From: CAYWVO01 sp964461835
GTDB lineage: Bacteria; Zixibacteria; MSB-5A5; WJJR01; JAJRUJ01
Direction of reading: 5' to 3'
Assembly: GCA_964461835.1 (NCBI GenBank)
Contig: CAYWVO010000012.1
Coordinates: forward strand, 11,012-75,011
Length of the DNA: 64,000 bases
Position 1 is the stretch's first letter, and each line of letters begins with the position of its first letter. Below, piece after piece: positions 54,023 to 62,283 of this stretch. The notes under the pieces are model-generated. The model saw only the letters and a program-made list of their open reading frames with translations. It was not told the origin of the DNA and did no database searches. A program made the position numbers and the translations under genes.

Positions 54023-54454
54023 TTAATGAGGAGGGCGATTGCTGCGCCGAAACAGTGTCTGGGTCCCGGCGTCAAGGTTCGGCGCGACGATATCGGCACG
54101 CTCGAGCTCCTTCCTAACTTCGGACAATCCCAACAGCGAGCCGTTCGTCAGTATCGCAACCTGTGCCGCATAGCGGTCTTTGATCTGCGTGATCAACCAC
54201 CCGATATCACGCGACAGCGTTGGCTCGCCATCACCGGAGAACGTCACTACATCGACCGCTTCCTGCCGCAACCGTTCTTCGATTTGTCGGAGGATATTGT
54301 CTTTGGGGAAAAAACGTTCACGCTCTACCTGACAGGGGTTGGTAAGTCCCAGTTGGCAATAGACGCAATTGTAGGTACACGTCTTCGCCGGGATCAAGCT
54401 CACTCCGAGAGAGCGGCCAAACCGCCGTGAACTAACGGGTCCATAGACATACAT
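54023..54454 (-). pseudogene. Radical SAM protein, truncated
   Basis: 143 codons. The N-terminal half of a radical SAM enzyme is well preserved: 'MYVYGPVSSRRFGRSLGVSL' style start, the [4Fe-4S]/SAM motif 'CTYNCVYCQLG' and 'TFSGDGEPTLSRDIGWLI'. It stops right after 'LFRRSNRPPH', where family members continue for about 100 residues. In another frame the DNA reads 'SSLTAITRIIGTIDRTLHER' to a stop at 53940, which could be a frameshifted continuation, but the rest is absent. It may retain the cluster site but is probably inactive. Confidence 0.65.
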
Positions 54455-54482
54455 GGCAAAGCGTGCATCCTTTCCGCATGTT

Positions 54483-54914
54483 TCAGATCTCTGATACCTG
54501 CCAGAAACGGGCCTCGCTGCGCACTTTCACCGTTCCTTCCTGCCGCACTGCCGCTCGCAGCGTGAGCAGCTTGAGCTTGCGTTGGGTGATTGCACAGGTT
54601 ACCGCCAGCTCTTTATCGGCCAGCACCGGCTGGAGATAGCGAATATGTAAGTCGGCGGTGACCCCGGCCATACCATGTGCGAACAGGCAATGGGTCATCG
54701 CCGAATCCAGTACCATGGCCAAAACGCCGCCGTGCATGATGTTTCGATATCCCTGAAACTGTTTCCCGCCCGCAAACGCGACATGCATACTTCCATCGGC
54801 CTGCGGCGAAAACTGCAACCCGAGTCGAAAAAGATCATTCTGACCGCAAACGACACAATGCGGGTGCTGTTCGGCGGCAACGGTCGCGTAGTTCGTCTCT
54901 GGCTCAGCGCTCAT
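54483..54914 (-). CDS. PaaI-type hotdog thioesterase
   Basis: 143 aa from ATG 54914 (AAAGGA upstream; the extra 18 codons upstream overlap the ferredoxin gene). Single hotdog domain with 'HPHCVVCGQNDLFRLGLQF', 'MHGGVLAMVLDSAMTHCLF' (the HGG catalytic region) and 'LHIRYLQPVLADKELAV'. It probably hydrolyses acyl-CoA or aryl-CoA thioesters. The CxxC-like 'HCVVCGQ' start is common in this subgroup, sometimes found next to redox proteins. It lies 16 bases after the dicluster ferredoxin. Confidence 0.83.
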   Translation of the reverse strand: MSAEPETNYATVAAEQHPHCVVCGQNDLFRLGLQFSPQADGSMHVAFAGGKQFQGYRNIMHGGVLAMVLDSAMTHCLFAHGMAGVTADLHIRYLQPVLADKELAVTCAITQRKLKLLTLRAAVRQEGTVKVRSEARFWQVSEI

Positions 54915-54930
54915 ACATTCAATCCTTTGG

Positions 54931-55137
54931 TTACATGGTGAATTTCCCGGCGTCTGGAGGAATCTCATTCACCAAGAACAACGCCTGGCCGGGACAGGAA
55001 TCCACACAGCTCGTACACAAGATACAATCATCACTGCGATGCGGGAAGCCCCGCCACATCGTGATTGCCTCGACCGGGCATTGCTCCGCGCAGGTGGCGC
55101 AGCCGCCACATGCATGGATATCCAGTCGAATTGCCAT
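54931..55137 (-). CDS. Small 2[4Fe-4S] ferredoxin
   Basis: 68 aa from ATG 55137. Two cluster motifs 'CGGCATCAEQCP' and 'CILCTSCVDSCP', spaced as in bacterial dicluster ferredoxins. It is a cytoplasmic electron carrier. The upstream ribosome binding site is modest (GGGA). It lies just upstream of the thioesterase gene and is probably cotranscribed with it; the redox partner is not evident from this stretch. Confidence 0.85.
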   Translation of the reverse strand: MAIRLDIHACGGCATCAEQCPVEAITMWRGFPHRSDDCILCTSCVDSCPGQALFLVNEIPPDAGKFTM

Positions 55138-55192
55138 TTCATTCCCGGAGTGCACGGATTTGCCTTTAATGAAGATTCCTTGCTCCTGCGTC

Positions 55193-55411
55193 TCAACACG
55201 CTCTGGTTACTGCGTCGGCATCTGCGTCCCGGACACTCCGCTTGAGGATAACGCGGAATTCTTCACCGGCATGGGCCACGGTCAACACGGGAGTATCGGT
55301 ACTATACCCCTCGCGAATGTTCACCGCATCGTTCATGACCGTTGCGTACTCTGTAATCGTGGTCCCATCCGCCAGTGCCGGTGACCACTGGACAGTTACA
55401 ATCAACAACAT
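55193..55411 (-). pseudogene. SH3b-domain exported protein, truncated
   Basis: About 72 codons with a signal peptide-like start ('MLLIVTVQWSPALA') and the first half of a bacterial SH3 domain ('AVNIREGYSTDTPVLTVAHA', then 'GEEFRVILK'). The second half, expected to contain the 'W.kV...G..GW' strands, is missing in all three frames; the chain ends in Asp/Arg-rich residues. I read it as a 3'-truncated gene. Confidence 0.45.
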
Positions 55412-55629
55412 CAGACACACCTAACCGAAACACTTCTGATACGTCTCATTCACCATCCTCCTGCATGGTGGCCCGAGAGAACTGTCGGCCCGCTGTACCA
55501 GGAAAGGATTGCATCAAGCGTGGACGCATGTATCCCATAGGCCAATGGTGATGCCGTCAATAACGGGTGCGTGCCGAACTGGAGTGTGTCTATTTCCAAG
55601 TCCGTCATACGGTTTTGAATCATTACTGA

Positions 55630-55776
55630 CGAGGATACAACTACGCCGTCTATTCTGGGGACGGTTGTACCGGTTGCGGGTTTTGTTTTTATAATTGCCC
55701 GGAGCCGGGGGCGGTGATTGTCTACCGGAAGGCAAAGCAGAAGACACAGCCCCAAGACCGAGTCATAGCCGGGTGA
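55630..55776 (+). pseudogene. Ferredoxin remnant without a start codon
   Basis: The frame from 55630 to the TGA at 55774-55776 reads 'GDGCTGCGFCFYNCPEPGA' followed by 'VIVYRKAKQKTQPQ'. This is a [4Fe-4S] motif of the type in 2-oxoacid:ferredoxin oxidoreductase delta-like subunits ('CTGCG.C...CPEPGA'). Upstream in frame there is a TGA at 55627 and no ATG, GTG or TTG before the first Cys. A nearby frame reads 'IITDEDTTTPS', so a frameshift is possible. It lies 9 bases before the methyltransferase start. Confidence 0.55.
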
Positions 55777-55785
55777 GGAGGCCGA

Positions 55786-56442
55786 TTGACCCAACCATTT
55801 GATTCAATGGCAGAGGAGTATGACCGTTGGTACGACTCGCCAGAAGGGCGAGCCATCTTCGACGCCGAGTTACAATGTCTCCGGTCGCTAGGCCCGGAAT
55901 TCGCCGGCCGGTGGTTAGAGGTGGGGGTGGGCAGCGGCCGATTCGCTTCCGCGTTGGGTATCGCCGAAGGATTGGATCCCTCGCCACGAATGCTGGAGAT
56001 AGCGGCAGCACGCGGTATCAGGCCAATCGTAGGCTCCGGCGAAGACCTCCCCTTGGCCGCGGGTTCGCTGGATGGCATCCTCCTGGCGCTGACGCTGTGT
56101 TTCGTGGCTGATGCCAAAGAGACTCTCAGGCAATGTCAGCGCGTGCTGCGTAAAAATGGCAAGCTGCTTGTGGGGATGATCAATGCTGACAGTAGCTGGG
56201 GTTCTGCATACGCGGAGAAAGCAGCCAAGGGTCATCCGGTGTACGCCGAGGCGGTGTTTCGTACTGCCGAAGAAATGATGATATTGACGCAACGTGCAGG
56301 ATTTCGCTCGATCGGAGCAGCCAGTACGCTCTTCTGGCAGCCGGGGGAATCGCCCCATAAGGAACCGGGTATCGAACCAGGAATCGTCTCGGGAGCGGGG
56401 TTTCTTGCCTTCCGCTTCGCGTGCGTCAATCAAAACGAATAA
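55786..56442 (+). CDS. Class I SAM-dependent methyltransferase (Methyltransf_11 type)
   Basis: 218 aa; TTG start with GAGGAG five bases upstream. Motif I 'WLEVGVGSGRFASALGIAEG' at ~43-61, 'LDPSPRMLEIAAARG' and 'GSGEDLPLAAGSLDGILLAL' identify a UbiE/Methyltransf_11 fold; the N-terminal 'FDSMAEEYDRWYDSPEG' is typical of a group found near anaerobic redox genes. The substrate is not predictable. The upstream neighbour is a ferredoxin remnant. Confidence 0.85.
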   Translation: MTQPFDSMAEEYDRWYDSPEGRAIFDAELQCLRSLGPEFAGRWLEVGVGSGRFASALGIAEGLDPSPRMLEIAAARGIRPIVGSGEDLPLAAGSLDGILLALTLCFVADAKETLRQCQRVLRKNGKLLVGMINADSSWGSAYAEKAAKGHPVYAEAVFRTAEEMMILTQRAGFRSIGAASTLFWQPGESPHKEPGIEPGIVSGAGFLAFRFACVNQNE

Positions 56443-56797
56443 AGATGTGAGACAATGCGTTTAATCACGATTGGCCCCCAAACTTCTCATTCAATTAACG
56501 TAGTAACCCACGAACGAGAGTAGACGATACCTCACAATGGAATTGAATACCATCTGTGTCAAGTTTCACGGACATCTCCACCGGGATCATCTGCTCTGTT
56601 TCCTGGGTTGTGAGAACACATTCACGGGTGGCGCAGGTGTCACAAGCGCCAAGCCAAAGTTTCAAGCGCCGGAGATATCAGAAGTGAATTCTGCGTACGA
56701 TATCGATCACCGCGCAATCACATTCGCCGCCCAAATTATCGTGCGCTTTCTCCCTTTGACGTAGGACAGACGTTCGCGACGTTCGGCGGTCTGGTCT
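56443..56797. other. Intergenic stretch, no gene seen
   Basis: About 355 bases between the methyltransferase (plus) and the exporter (minus), which converge here. A frame of 75 codons (56537-56764) exists, but it has no ribosome binding site, no recognisable motif and unusual composition, so I do not call it. No clear terminator stem was seen. Confidence 0.5.
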
Positions 56798-57766
56798 TTA
56801 TTGCCAAAAATCGGCAACGTACTTCACGGCGGCGCAAACGATAATTGCGGTAAGCATCCATTTGATGGCGGCCGCCGGCACATATTTCTGGCAACGTGCA
56901 CCGAGGTACATACCGGCCATCCCGCCAATGCCAAATAAAAAACCCAACAACCAATCCGGCGCGACCGATATGTGCGAGTACGACAGGGTCATGATTTGGT
57001 AGAACGCGACTGCGGTCAGCGAGGCGACACATGTTCCCAGCAACGCCGCTCCCGCGACGGTGTAAACCGGCAATCCAAAGACCGAGACCAATAACGGCCC
57101 GATGATGGCGCCGCCACCGACTCCGTAAATGCCACCGACTATTCCCACAACAAAACTAAGCAGCAACAGACGCTTCACCGGAACAGTGAACAGCTCGTCT
57201 TGAAACGTATACCTCAGCCGCTTCACATTGAAGTCCACGATGCCGACCTCCCGCGATGACGTTGATTTCGTCTGCGAGCTGCGTCCTCGAGCCGGTCGCC
57301 GTGGTTCAGCGGTGTCCACCTTCCGCATCTCGTTGCTGCGCTTTTCCAGCAGATCCCGCGCCAGTCGCAGACCGATATAGAGAAGGACCACCGCGGCGAA
57401 GAGTTTAAAATGTCTTGGATCGGGAAGATAGGCGACGCGCACTACCGCACCGATCAACACGCCCGGCAACGTGCCTGCAATGATGATTCCGGCAAGGGGC
57501 CACACCATCCGCCCTTCACGATAATAACGGAAAACACCTCCGGGGATGCCGATCACGTTAAACAGGTGGTTGGTGGCACTCACCGATGGGTTTGTAAACC
57601 CGAGAACCGACATCTGAAACGGCAACAGCAGAAACGCTCCCGATATTCCCCCCATCGAGGTAAAAAAAGAAATCAGAAAAGCGACTCCGGGCGGCATCCA
57701 GAGAGGTATTTCAATGCCGGCCGTCTCGAATAAAATGTCTGGACCCACCAGTAGTTCCCGCCACAT
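56798..57766 (-). CDS. TauE/SafE-family anion (sulfite/sulfonate) exporter
   Basis: 322 aa from ATG 57766. The frame extends to a TTG at 57820, but that TTG is part of a TTGACA -35 box, so the downstream ATG is preferred. Two TauE/SafE repeats each begin with a Gly-rich motif: 'FFTSMGGISGAFLLLPF' and 'VGIVGGIYGVGGGAIIGPLL', with 8-9 membrane helices and a hydrophilic cytoplasmic loop (~150-200). The family moves sulfite, sulfoacetate or similar anions across the inner membrane; the substrate here is unknown. Confidence 0.87.
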   Translation of the reverse strand: MWRELLVGPDILFETAGIEIPLWMPPGVAFLISFFTSMGGISGAFLLLPFQMSVLGFTNPSVSATNHLFNVIGIPGGVFRYYREGRMVWPLAGIIIAGTLPGVLIGAVVRVAYLPDPRHFKLFAAVVLLYIGLRLARDLLEKRSNEMRKVDTAEPRRPARGRSSQTKSTSSREVGIVDFNVKRLRYTFQDELFTVPVKRLLLLSFVVGIVGGIYGVGGGAIIGPLLVSVFGLPVYTVAGAALLGTCVASLTAVAFYQIMTLSYSHISVAPDWLLGFLFGIGGMAGMYLGARCQKYVPAAAIKWMLTAIIVCAAVKYVADFWQ

Positions 57767-57791
57767 GACGTAGGTTGCTTCAACTGGCGCT

Positions 57792-57820
57792 AGTATCACT
57801 GAACGCTTGTCTTCTGTCAA
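57792..57820 (-). promoter_or_regulatory. Sigma-70-like promoter of the TauE/SafE gene
   Basis: Reading leftward: TTGACA (57820-57815), 17-base spacer, GATACT (57797-57792). The -35 box is perfect and the -10 box matches at four of six positions. The start point would be near 57785, giving a leader of about 19 bases before the ATG at 57766. Confidence 0.5.
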
Positions 57821-57857
57821 GGATGCTTTCAGTCCTTTGTGAGACGGTCTGTCCTGC

Positions 57858-57886
57858 TTGACAATTCAAAACGTCCCTGCTAAAGA
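57858..57886 (+). promoter_or_regulatory. Candidate sigma-70-like promoter of proC
   Basis: TTGACA (57858-57863), 17 bases, TAAAGA (57881-57886). The -35 is perfect but the -10 is poor. It faces right, divergent from the exporter promoter, and lies about 130 bases before the proC start. Confidence 0.3.
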
Positions 57887-58023
57887 ACACGCCCCGTGGC
57901 CCGAGGTATCGCGCACCTGTTATACCACGTGCGCTATGGCAAACTCAGAGGTTTAGACTTATGTCGAGTGGCCGGCAAGAAATGCCCATTCACATTCTTT
58001 GCCGAGGTAACGATACATTATAT

Positions 58024-58833
58024 ATGACCAGAATTGCGATCATCGGCACCGGCAATATCGGTGGAGCCATCGCCAACGGACTGATCGCGTCGGAACAATT
58101 CGCCAGCGGCAATATCACGCTGACCCGACGCAGGCCTGGCCTGTTACACCAATTTACGTCGCGCGGATTTCCCGTCACTGATAACAATCGGGAGGCGATC
58201 GGCAACTCGGAGATTGCCCTCATCTGTGTGGAGCCGCAACATATCAATGGTGTCTTAGACGAGATTAGTCCCGATTTAGATCCGGACAAACACACTGTCA
58301 TCTCTGTTGTCACCGGTGTGACAATCAGACAAATAGTCGAGCGGCTGGGCAAAAAGATCGCCGTGGTGCGGGCGATGCCCAATACCGCCATTGCCGTGCG
58401 CGAGTCGATGACCTGCCTGGCCACCAATGGCAACGCCACCACGCTCGAGATTGCCCGATCGATATTCGACACGGTCGGGAAAACCCACGTCATCGACGAG
58501 GAGCGCATGATCGCGGCCACCGCCCTGGGCGCCTGCGGTGTCGCCTTTTTCCTGCGGGCAATTAGAGCTGCATCACAGGGAGGAATCGAGGTCGGTTTCC
58601 ATGCTGAAGAGGCTCTTTGTATCGCCGCGCAAACCGCCAAAGGGGCCGCGTCGCTGTTGGCCAATGTCCATAAACATCCCGAGTTTGAAATCGACAAAGT
58701 TACCACCCCTCGCGGCTGTACGATCGCCGGATTGAACCGCATGGAGCATGAGGGCTTCTCCTCCGCCATGATTCGCGGCATCACCGTTTCCGCCGCCAAA
58801 GCCGCCGGCCTGTACGATCCTGACGATGAATAA
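58024..58833 (+). CDS. proC: Pyrroline-5-carboxylate reductase
   Basis: 269 aa from ATG 58024; the extra 21 codons upstream lack a ribosome binding site. It reduces 1-pyrroline-5-carboxylate to proline with NAD(P)H, the last step of proline synthesis. The N-terminal Rossmann motif 'IAIIGTGNIGGAIANGL', 'VVRAMPNTAIAVRESMT' and the C-terminal 'KVTTPRGCTIAGLNRMEHEG' are diagnostic. Glutamate-pathway partners (proA, proB) are not in the window, so it stands alone here. Confidence 0.95.
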   Translation: MTRIAIIGTGNIGGAIANGLIASEQFASGNITLTRRRPGLLHQFTSRGFPVTDNNREAIGNSEIALICVEPQHINGVLDEISPDLDPDKHTVISVVTGVTIRQIVERLGKKIAVVRAMPNTAIAVRESMTCLATNGNATTLEIARSIFDTVGKTHVIDEERMIAATALGACGVAFFLRAIRAASQGGIEVGFHAEEALCIAAQTAKGAASLLANVHKHPEFEIDKVTTPRGCTIAGLNRMEHEGFSSAMIRGITVSAAKAAGLYDPDDE

Positions 58834-58957
58834 CGTGCCAGGCCGACGTCACCCTGGTCACCAATCATCCCAACCATTGACAGCACCCTCTTGAATCAGC
58901 TTCCCGAAAACCATAATTTACAGCCCAACAAAACCTCATCGATATTGAGGAGTTGCT

Positions 58958-59569
58958 ATGGCCGCCAAACGGATTAATTCTCGGAAGTTGACCTCGCTGT
59001 TTATGGTGTTCGGGTTTTCCCTTATGGCAATCACCGGCCTGATGTTGTTTTTCGTGCCGGTGGGACGGAACGCCCGCTGGATGGAATGGTCCTTAATCGG
59101 GCTGGACAAAGCCGACTGGGAACATGTGCATCTGTTATCGAGCTTGTTGTTTATTGGCGCCGGGCTGTTTCATATCTCCAACAACTGGAAAGCGATTATC
59201 AGTCATTTCAAGAGTAAAATTGCCACCGGACTGCGCGCTCGCCGGGAACTGGCGATTGCGGTGGTAGTCACACTATTTGTCCTGGTCAGCGGCTTATTCG
59301 AACTGCCGCCGCTCAGCTATGTACTGGAACTCAACGGCATGGCGCAGGATGTCTGGCTGACGCAGCCGGAATACAAACCACCGTTCGGCCGTGCCGAGCG
59401 GTTTTCCTTAGGCGACTTCACACACATGGAACGTATTGATTTGTCAGTCGCCCTCCGGAAATTGCGCACGCACGGAATTGCCGTCTCCGATACGAGTGAA
59501 ACACTTCGCACTATTGCTCATAATAATGAGACTACGCCAATGGAATTGTACAAAATCATCAAGCAGTGA
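58958..59569 (+). CDS. DUF4405 membrane protein (cytochrome b-like)
   Basis: 203 aa; GAGGAG before the ATG. Three membrane helices, the first 'LFMVFGFSLMAITGLMLFFV'. Histidines in 'WEHVHLLSSLLFIGAGLFHISNNWKAI' (read as two parts) are placed for heme binding, as in the DUF4405 group of small membrane cytochrome b-like proteins. The soluble C-terminal part with 'PPFGRAERFSLGDF' and 'ETLRTIAHNNETTP' is typical of versions found in anaerobes with multiheme complexes. It may take part in quinone-linked electron transfer, perhaps with the Hmc-like complex. Confidence 0.75.
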   Translation: MAAKRINSRKLTSLFMVFGFSLMAITGLMLFFVPVGRNARWMEWSLIGLDKADWEHVHLLSSLLFIGAGLFHISNNWKAIISHFKSKIATGLRARRELAIAVVVTLFVLVSGLFELPPLSYVLELNGMAQDVWLTQPEYKPPFGRAERFSLGDFTHMERIDLSVALRKLRTHGIAVSDTSETLRTIAHNNETTPMELYKIIKQ

Positions 59570-59642
59570 CCGAGGCGTGTGCCATGAAGGTGGTCACCTT
59601 AAACTCGGACCGCCACAAGCGGACGAACTCAGGGGGTCCCAC

Positions 59643-61022
59643 CTATGAAAGAGTATAAATCGTACCCTGGATTACCTCCGCGAGCGCGGGATGGATATGC
59701 GTGCTCTTCGCCAGTAACGAGGTCTCTCCACCGGCGGCCATGATCGCCACAATTTCCTGAATCAACAGCGGCGCGTATGGACCAATAATATGAAAGCCAA
59801 GGATTTTCTCCGTCTGTTTATCGACAATTACCTTCGCGAAACTATGCTCATCCCGTAAGGCGGCGCCTTTGACCACATCGGCAAACTTCTTGATGCCGAC
59901 CTGTATTCCATGATCTTGTTTGGCTTCATTTTCACGCATGCCGACTGAAGCGATAGGCGGCCAGGTGAAGACCGCGTGCGGCGCATAGGAGTAATCCATC
60001 GCACGTTTTTCATCATTGGCCGCATTATGCCAGGCGACCGAGGCTTCCTCGTTACCTTCATGGGTGAACATGGCGCGACCGATTACATCTCCGAACGCCC
60101 AAATATTCGCTTTTGAGGTTTCCATATATTCGTTGACGATAATATATCCCCGCTTGTCGGTTTTCACGCCCGTTTTCTCGACCGCCAGCGTATCGGTGTT
60201 GGGTAAACGGCCGGTGGCGATCAACAGGTGTTCAGCCGTCAGGGTCAGTTCATCATCTACATTTTTCTTCAGGCAAACTACGGAGTATTGGCCGTCCCGG
60301 TGAGAAACCCCGGTCAGCTCCGCTTCGGTGTAAATGGCGGTGCGCCGAGCGAGTGACTCCTCCAGGGTCTCGGATATTTCCGGTTCTTCCCCGGGGACCA
60401 GCCGTTCACTGCGCTGGATAATCGTCACCGCGGTACCCAGCGCCGAGAAAAAATGGGCGAATTCGACGCCGATATACCCGCCACCGACAATGATCATACT
60501 GCGGGGGAGCGTATCCAGGCGCAGCACCGTTTCGTTGGTCAGGTAATCAACGTTGTCCAGGCCTTTGATCGGTGGGATTGACGGTCGGGCGCCACTGGCG
60601 ATGAAAATTTTCTTTCCCTTGATCATGGCGCCGTCTGCGTCCAGCATATAGTCGCCAGTAAATGTCCCGGCGCCGTGATAATAATCGAGGTCTTCATTGC
60701 CCTTAAGGGCATCGTGGGTCTTAGAAGTGATGGGATTTACATAGTCCCGCATCTGCCCCATTATTTTTGGGAAATCGAATCCTCGTAATTGGGCATCGAT
60801 GCCGAACTTGGACGCCTCTCTGAGTTCCATAGCGCGGTCGGCTACGGCAATTAACATCTTGGAGGGGATACATCCCACGTTCACGCAGGTCCCTCCGGCC
60901 GGACCTTTGTCAACCAAGGCCACACGGTAGCCATCCTTCAAGGCTTTGTAGGCAACCTTCAGGCCACGTCCCGAGCCAATGACGATTACATCGTATTCTT
61001 TTTCTACAGTTTCCTGCGCCAT
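59643..61022 (-). CDS. FAD-dependent pyridine nucleotide-disulfide oxidoreductase (Lpd/MerA-like)
   Basis: 459 aa from ATG 61022 with GGGAGGGG upstream; the 30 codons before it look untranslated. FAD site 'DVIVIGSGRGLKVAYKAL', redox disulfide 'GGTCVNVGCIPSKMLI', NAD(P) site 'IVGGGYIGVEFAHFF' and the C-terminal His in 'STHIHPALAEVI'. The overall form is that of dihydrolipoamide dehydrogenase, mercuric reductase or mycothione reductase. With lpdA already in the PDH operon and no lipoyl genes nearby, it is probably not an E3; the disulfide substrate is unknown. It converges with the DUF4405 gene. Confidence 0.85.
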   Translation of the reverse strand: MAQETVEKEYDVIVIGSGRGLKVAYKALKDGYRVALVDKGPAGGTCVNVGCIPSKMLIAVADRAMELREASKFGIDAQLRGFDFPKIMGQMRDYVNPITSKTHDALKGNEDLDYYHGAGTFTGDYMLDADGAMIKGKKIFIASGARPSIPPIKGLDNVDYLTNETVLRLDTLPRSMIIVGGGYIGVEFAHFFSALGTAVTIIQRSERLVPGEEPEISETLEESLARRTAIYTEAELTGVSHRDGQYSVVCLKKNVDDELTLTAEHLLIATGRLPNTDTLAVEKTGVKTDKRGYIIVNEYMETSKANIWAFGDVIGRAMFTHEGNEEASVAWHNAANDEKRAMDYSYAPHAVFTWPPIASVGMRENEAKQDHGIQVGIKKFADVVKGAALRDEHSFAKVIVDKQTEKILGFHIIGPYAPLLIQEIVAIMAAGGETSLLAKSTHIHPALAEVIQGTIYTLS

Positions 61023-61313
61023 GCGCTTCCCCTCCCGCGGGTGGATTATTCTACTTTGATAGGAATACGGGGAGAGTCTGGAATTGGTGTGCGGGAAAAT
61101 GGACAGGTACAATATGCGAGGCTGCGGGTGACTACTTCAAGACCTGTCTATTCAGGAAAGATTTGTGTATTCGACATAACTGGTGCACGAGGTGGCACAG
61201 CGCGTCCAACCTAAACAACCGTTATGGAAAACGGGGCAAACCACACGGACATCCTGTCCGAATACATGCGCACATTAATCCTCGCGGGGCGGTGGGGCGC
61301 ACGATTCGGTAGT
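61023..61313. other. Intergenic stretch upstream of the flavoprotein gene
   Basis: About 290 bases. A weak leftward promoter may be TTGAAG (near 61140) with CATATT 18 bases on. A 6-bp stem CGGACA-TCC-TGTCCG is at 61246-61260. Nothing else is supported. Confidence 0.3.
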
Positions 61314-61514
61314 TCAGGTATCCTTTAGGGGTTGCTTAAGAATGAATTTCCTGAATCCCAATTCTAATGCTCCGATGACGAGCCCGACTAACGGAGCAAA
61401 TATTAGGATCTGTGTCCAGGTCAACGTTTCGTAATCGACTATTTGTCCTACTAAGATCGGAGCGCAAAATATGAGCACGAAAAAAAACCATCTTCGTTTG
61501 AGGTGTTGTAGCAT
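61314..61514 (-). CDS. Small two-helix membrane protein
   Basis: 66 aa; GGAGG seven bases before the ATG, so it is likely real despite its size. Two hydrophobic helices ('WFFFVLIFCAPILVGQIV' and 'ILIFAPLVGLVIGALELGF') with a basic start and end. No family is recognised. It follows two related small membrane protein genes on the same strand (start 31 bases after the 61546-61776 gene) and may belong to the same operon. Confidence 0.6.
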   Translation of the reverse strand: MLQHLKRRWFFFVLIFCAPILVGQIVDYETLTWTQILIFAPLVGLVIGALELGFRKFILKQPLKDT

Positions 61515-61545
61515 TGGTCGTCCTCCATTTGGAGATACTGGCGGT

Positions 61546-61776
61546 CTACGTTGTAAGATAGATAATCACTCTGCCAAGTCCGCCGATTGACATCCAAATC
61601 AAGCCTATTTTAGCCAGCGCGTAGCCCGGGCCACGGAACGAATCTTGCATCTTCCAAAGTGGTTTCCAGTGCTTGGGATTAAACGACGCCACCGGCACTC
61701 CCGGCTTAAGATAGAAGACCGACGAAAGGAACATCAGCCCTCCCAGTAGACTGAGAATTTCAAAAATGATTTCCAT
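61546..61776 (-). CDS. Small membrane protein, paralog family copy
   Basis: 76 aa from ATG 61776 (GGGAGG four bases upstream). Two helices flank a conserved loop 'SFNPKHWKPLWKMQDSFRGPG'-like segment; the C-terminus reads 'GLIWMSIGGLGRVIIYLTT'. The loop recurs in the 61814-62047 product ('SFNPKNWVPFWKMRDKMRPPG'), and the C-terminus recurs in the partial gene at 63873 ('GLIWMTIGGIGRVIMYFTT'). The family is unknown to me. Confidence 0.65.
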   Translation of the reverse strand: MEIIFEILSLLGGLMFLSSVFYLKPGVPVASFNPKHWKPLWKMQDSFRGPGYALAKIGLIWMSIGGLGRVIIYLTT

Positions 61777-61813
61777 ATAACCTCCCGCCAAACAAACAAC
61801 CGACTACGATGCT

Positions 61814-62047
61814 TTACAGAAAGAAATGTATCACGGCCGCGGGTATAAATCCGGCCCATATAAGGACTAGCCCGAATACCATCAGTACAAATCCCGGTGG
61901 CCGCATCTTATCGCGCATTTTCCAAAACGGCACCCAATTTTTCGGGTTGAATGACGGCCGCGGAAAGCCTGTCTTAACGAACAGGTGGCTGGCCATGAAA
62001 ATTATCGCGCCTGCTACGCCGATAAAATAGAATGTCGATGGTGTCAC
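61814..62047 (-). CDS. Small membrane protein, paralog family copy
   Basis: 77 aa from a GTG at 62047, chosen because AGGAGG lies six bases upstream; the frame extends to a TTG at 62071 that would precede the ribosome binding site. Helix 1 'STFYFIGVAGAIIFMASHLF', loop 'SFNPKNWVPFWKMRD', helix 2 'VLMVFGLVLIWAGFIPAAV'. It is a diverged paralog of the next gene (61546-61776), 37 bases apart. Confidence 0.65.
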   Translation of the reverse strand: MTPSTFYFIGVAGAIIFMASHLFVKTGFPRPSFNPKNWVPFWKMRDKMRPPGFVLMVFGLVLIWAGFIPAAVIHFFL

Positions 62048-62165
62048 TCCAAACCTCCTGTTTTGATCCAAGAGCAGGTGCTTCCTCTAAGATGCTGAAT
62101 CCCTCTCAGGATTACCCTTTAGTACTTAAGAATACCCGGCAAGTCAATCATTTATTCAACTAAGC

Positions 62166-62283
62166 CCGGGTGCCCCGCCCCCTTGGGGCGGGATAAGATT
62201 CGAGGCAGACGTCAGAAAAATGCTGCACACGTCGACAGCCATACCCCGAATCTAATCCCACGGCAAGCCCGTGGGGCACCCGG
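62166..62283. repeat. MITE-like element, copy 1
   Basis: 118 bp bounded by perfect 11-bp terminal inverted repeats (CCGGGTGCCCC and GGGGCACCCGG). Inside, CCCGCCCC-CTT-GGGGCGGG forms an 8-bp stem at one end and CCCACGG/CCGTGGG a second stem at the other. It is nearly identical, in the same orientation, to copy 2 at 63755-63871. The second stem differs between copies in both arms (CCACGG..CCGTGG against CCAGGG..CCCTGG), which keeps pairing. Flanks TAAGC and CGTCA show no target duplication. It supplies the last codons and stop of the 62252-62461 gene. Confidence 0.8.

Noticed and set aside
55450..55794. 114-codon minus-strand frame
   Set aside because: No motif, no ribosome binding site, and it overlaps the ferredoxin remnant that has a clear motif on the plus strand.
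56537..56764. 75-codon plus-strand frame
   Set aside because: No ribosome binding site or recognisable feature; it may be chance.
59587..59600. AAGGTGGTCACCTT palindrome between convergent genes
   Set aside because: No loop of useful size and no T tract, so not called as a terminator.
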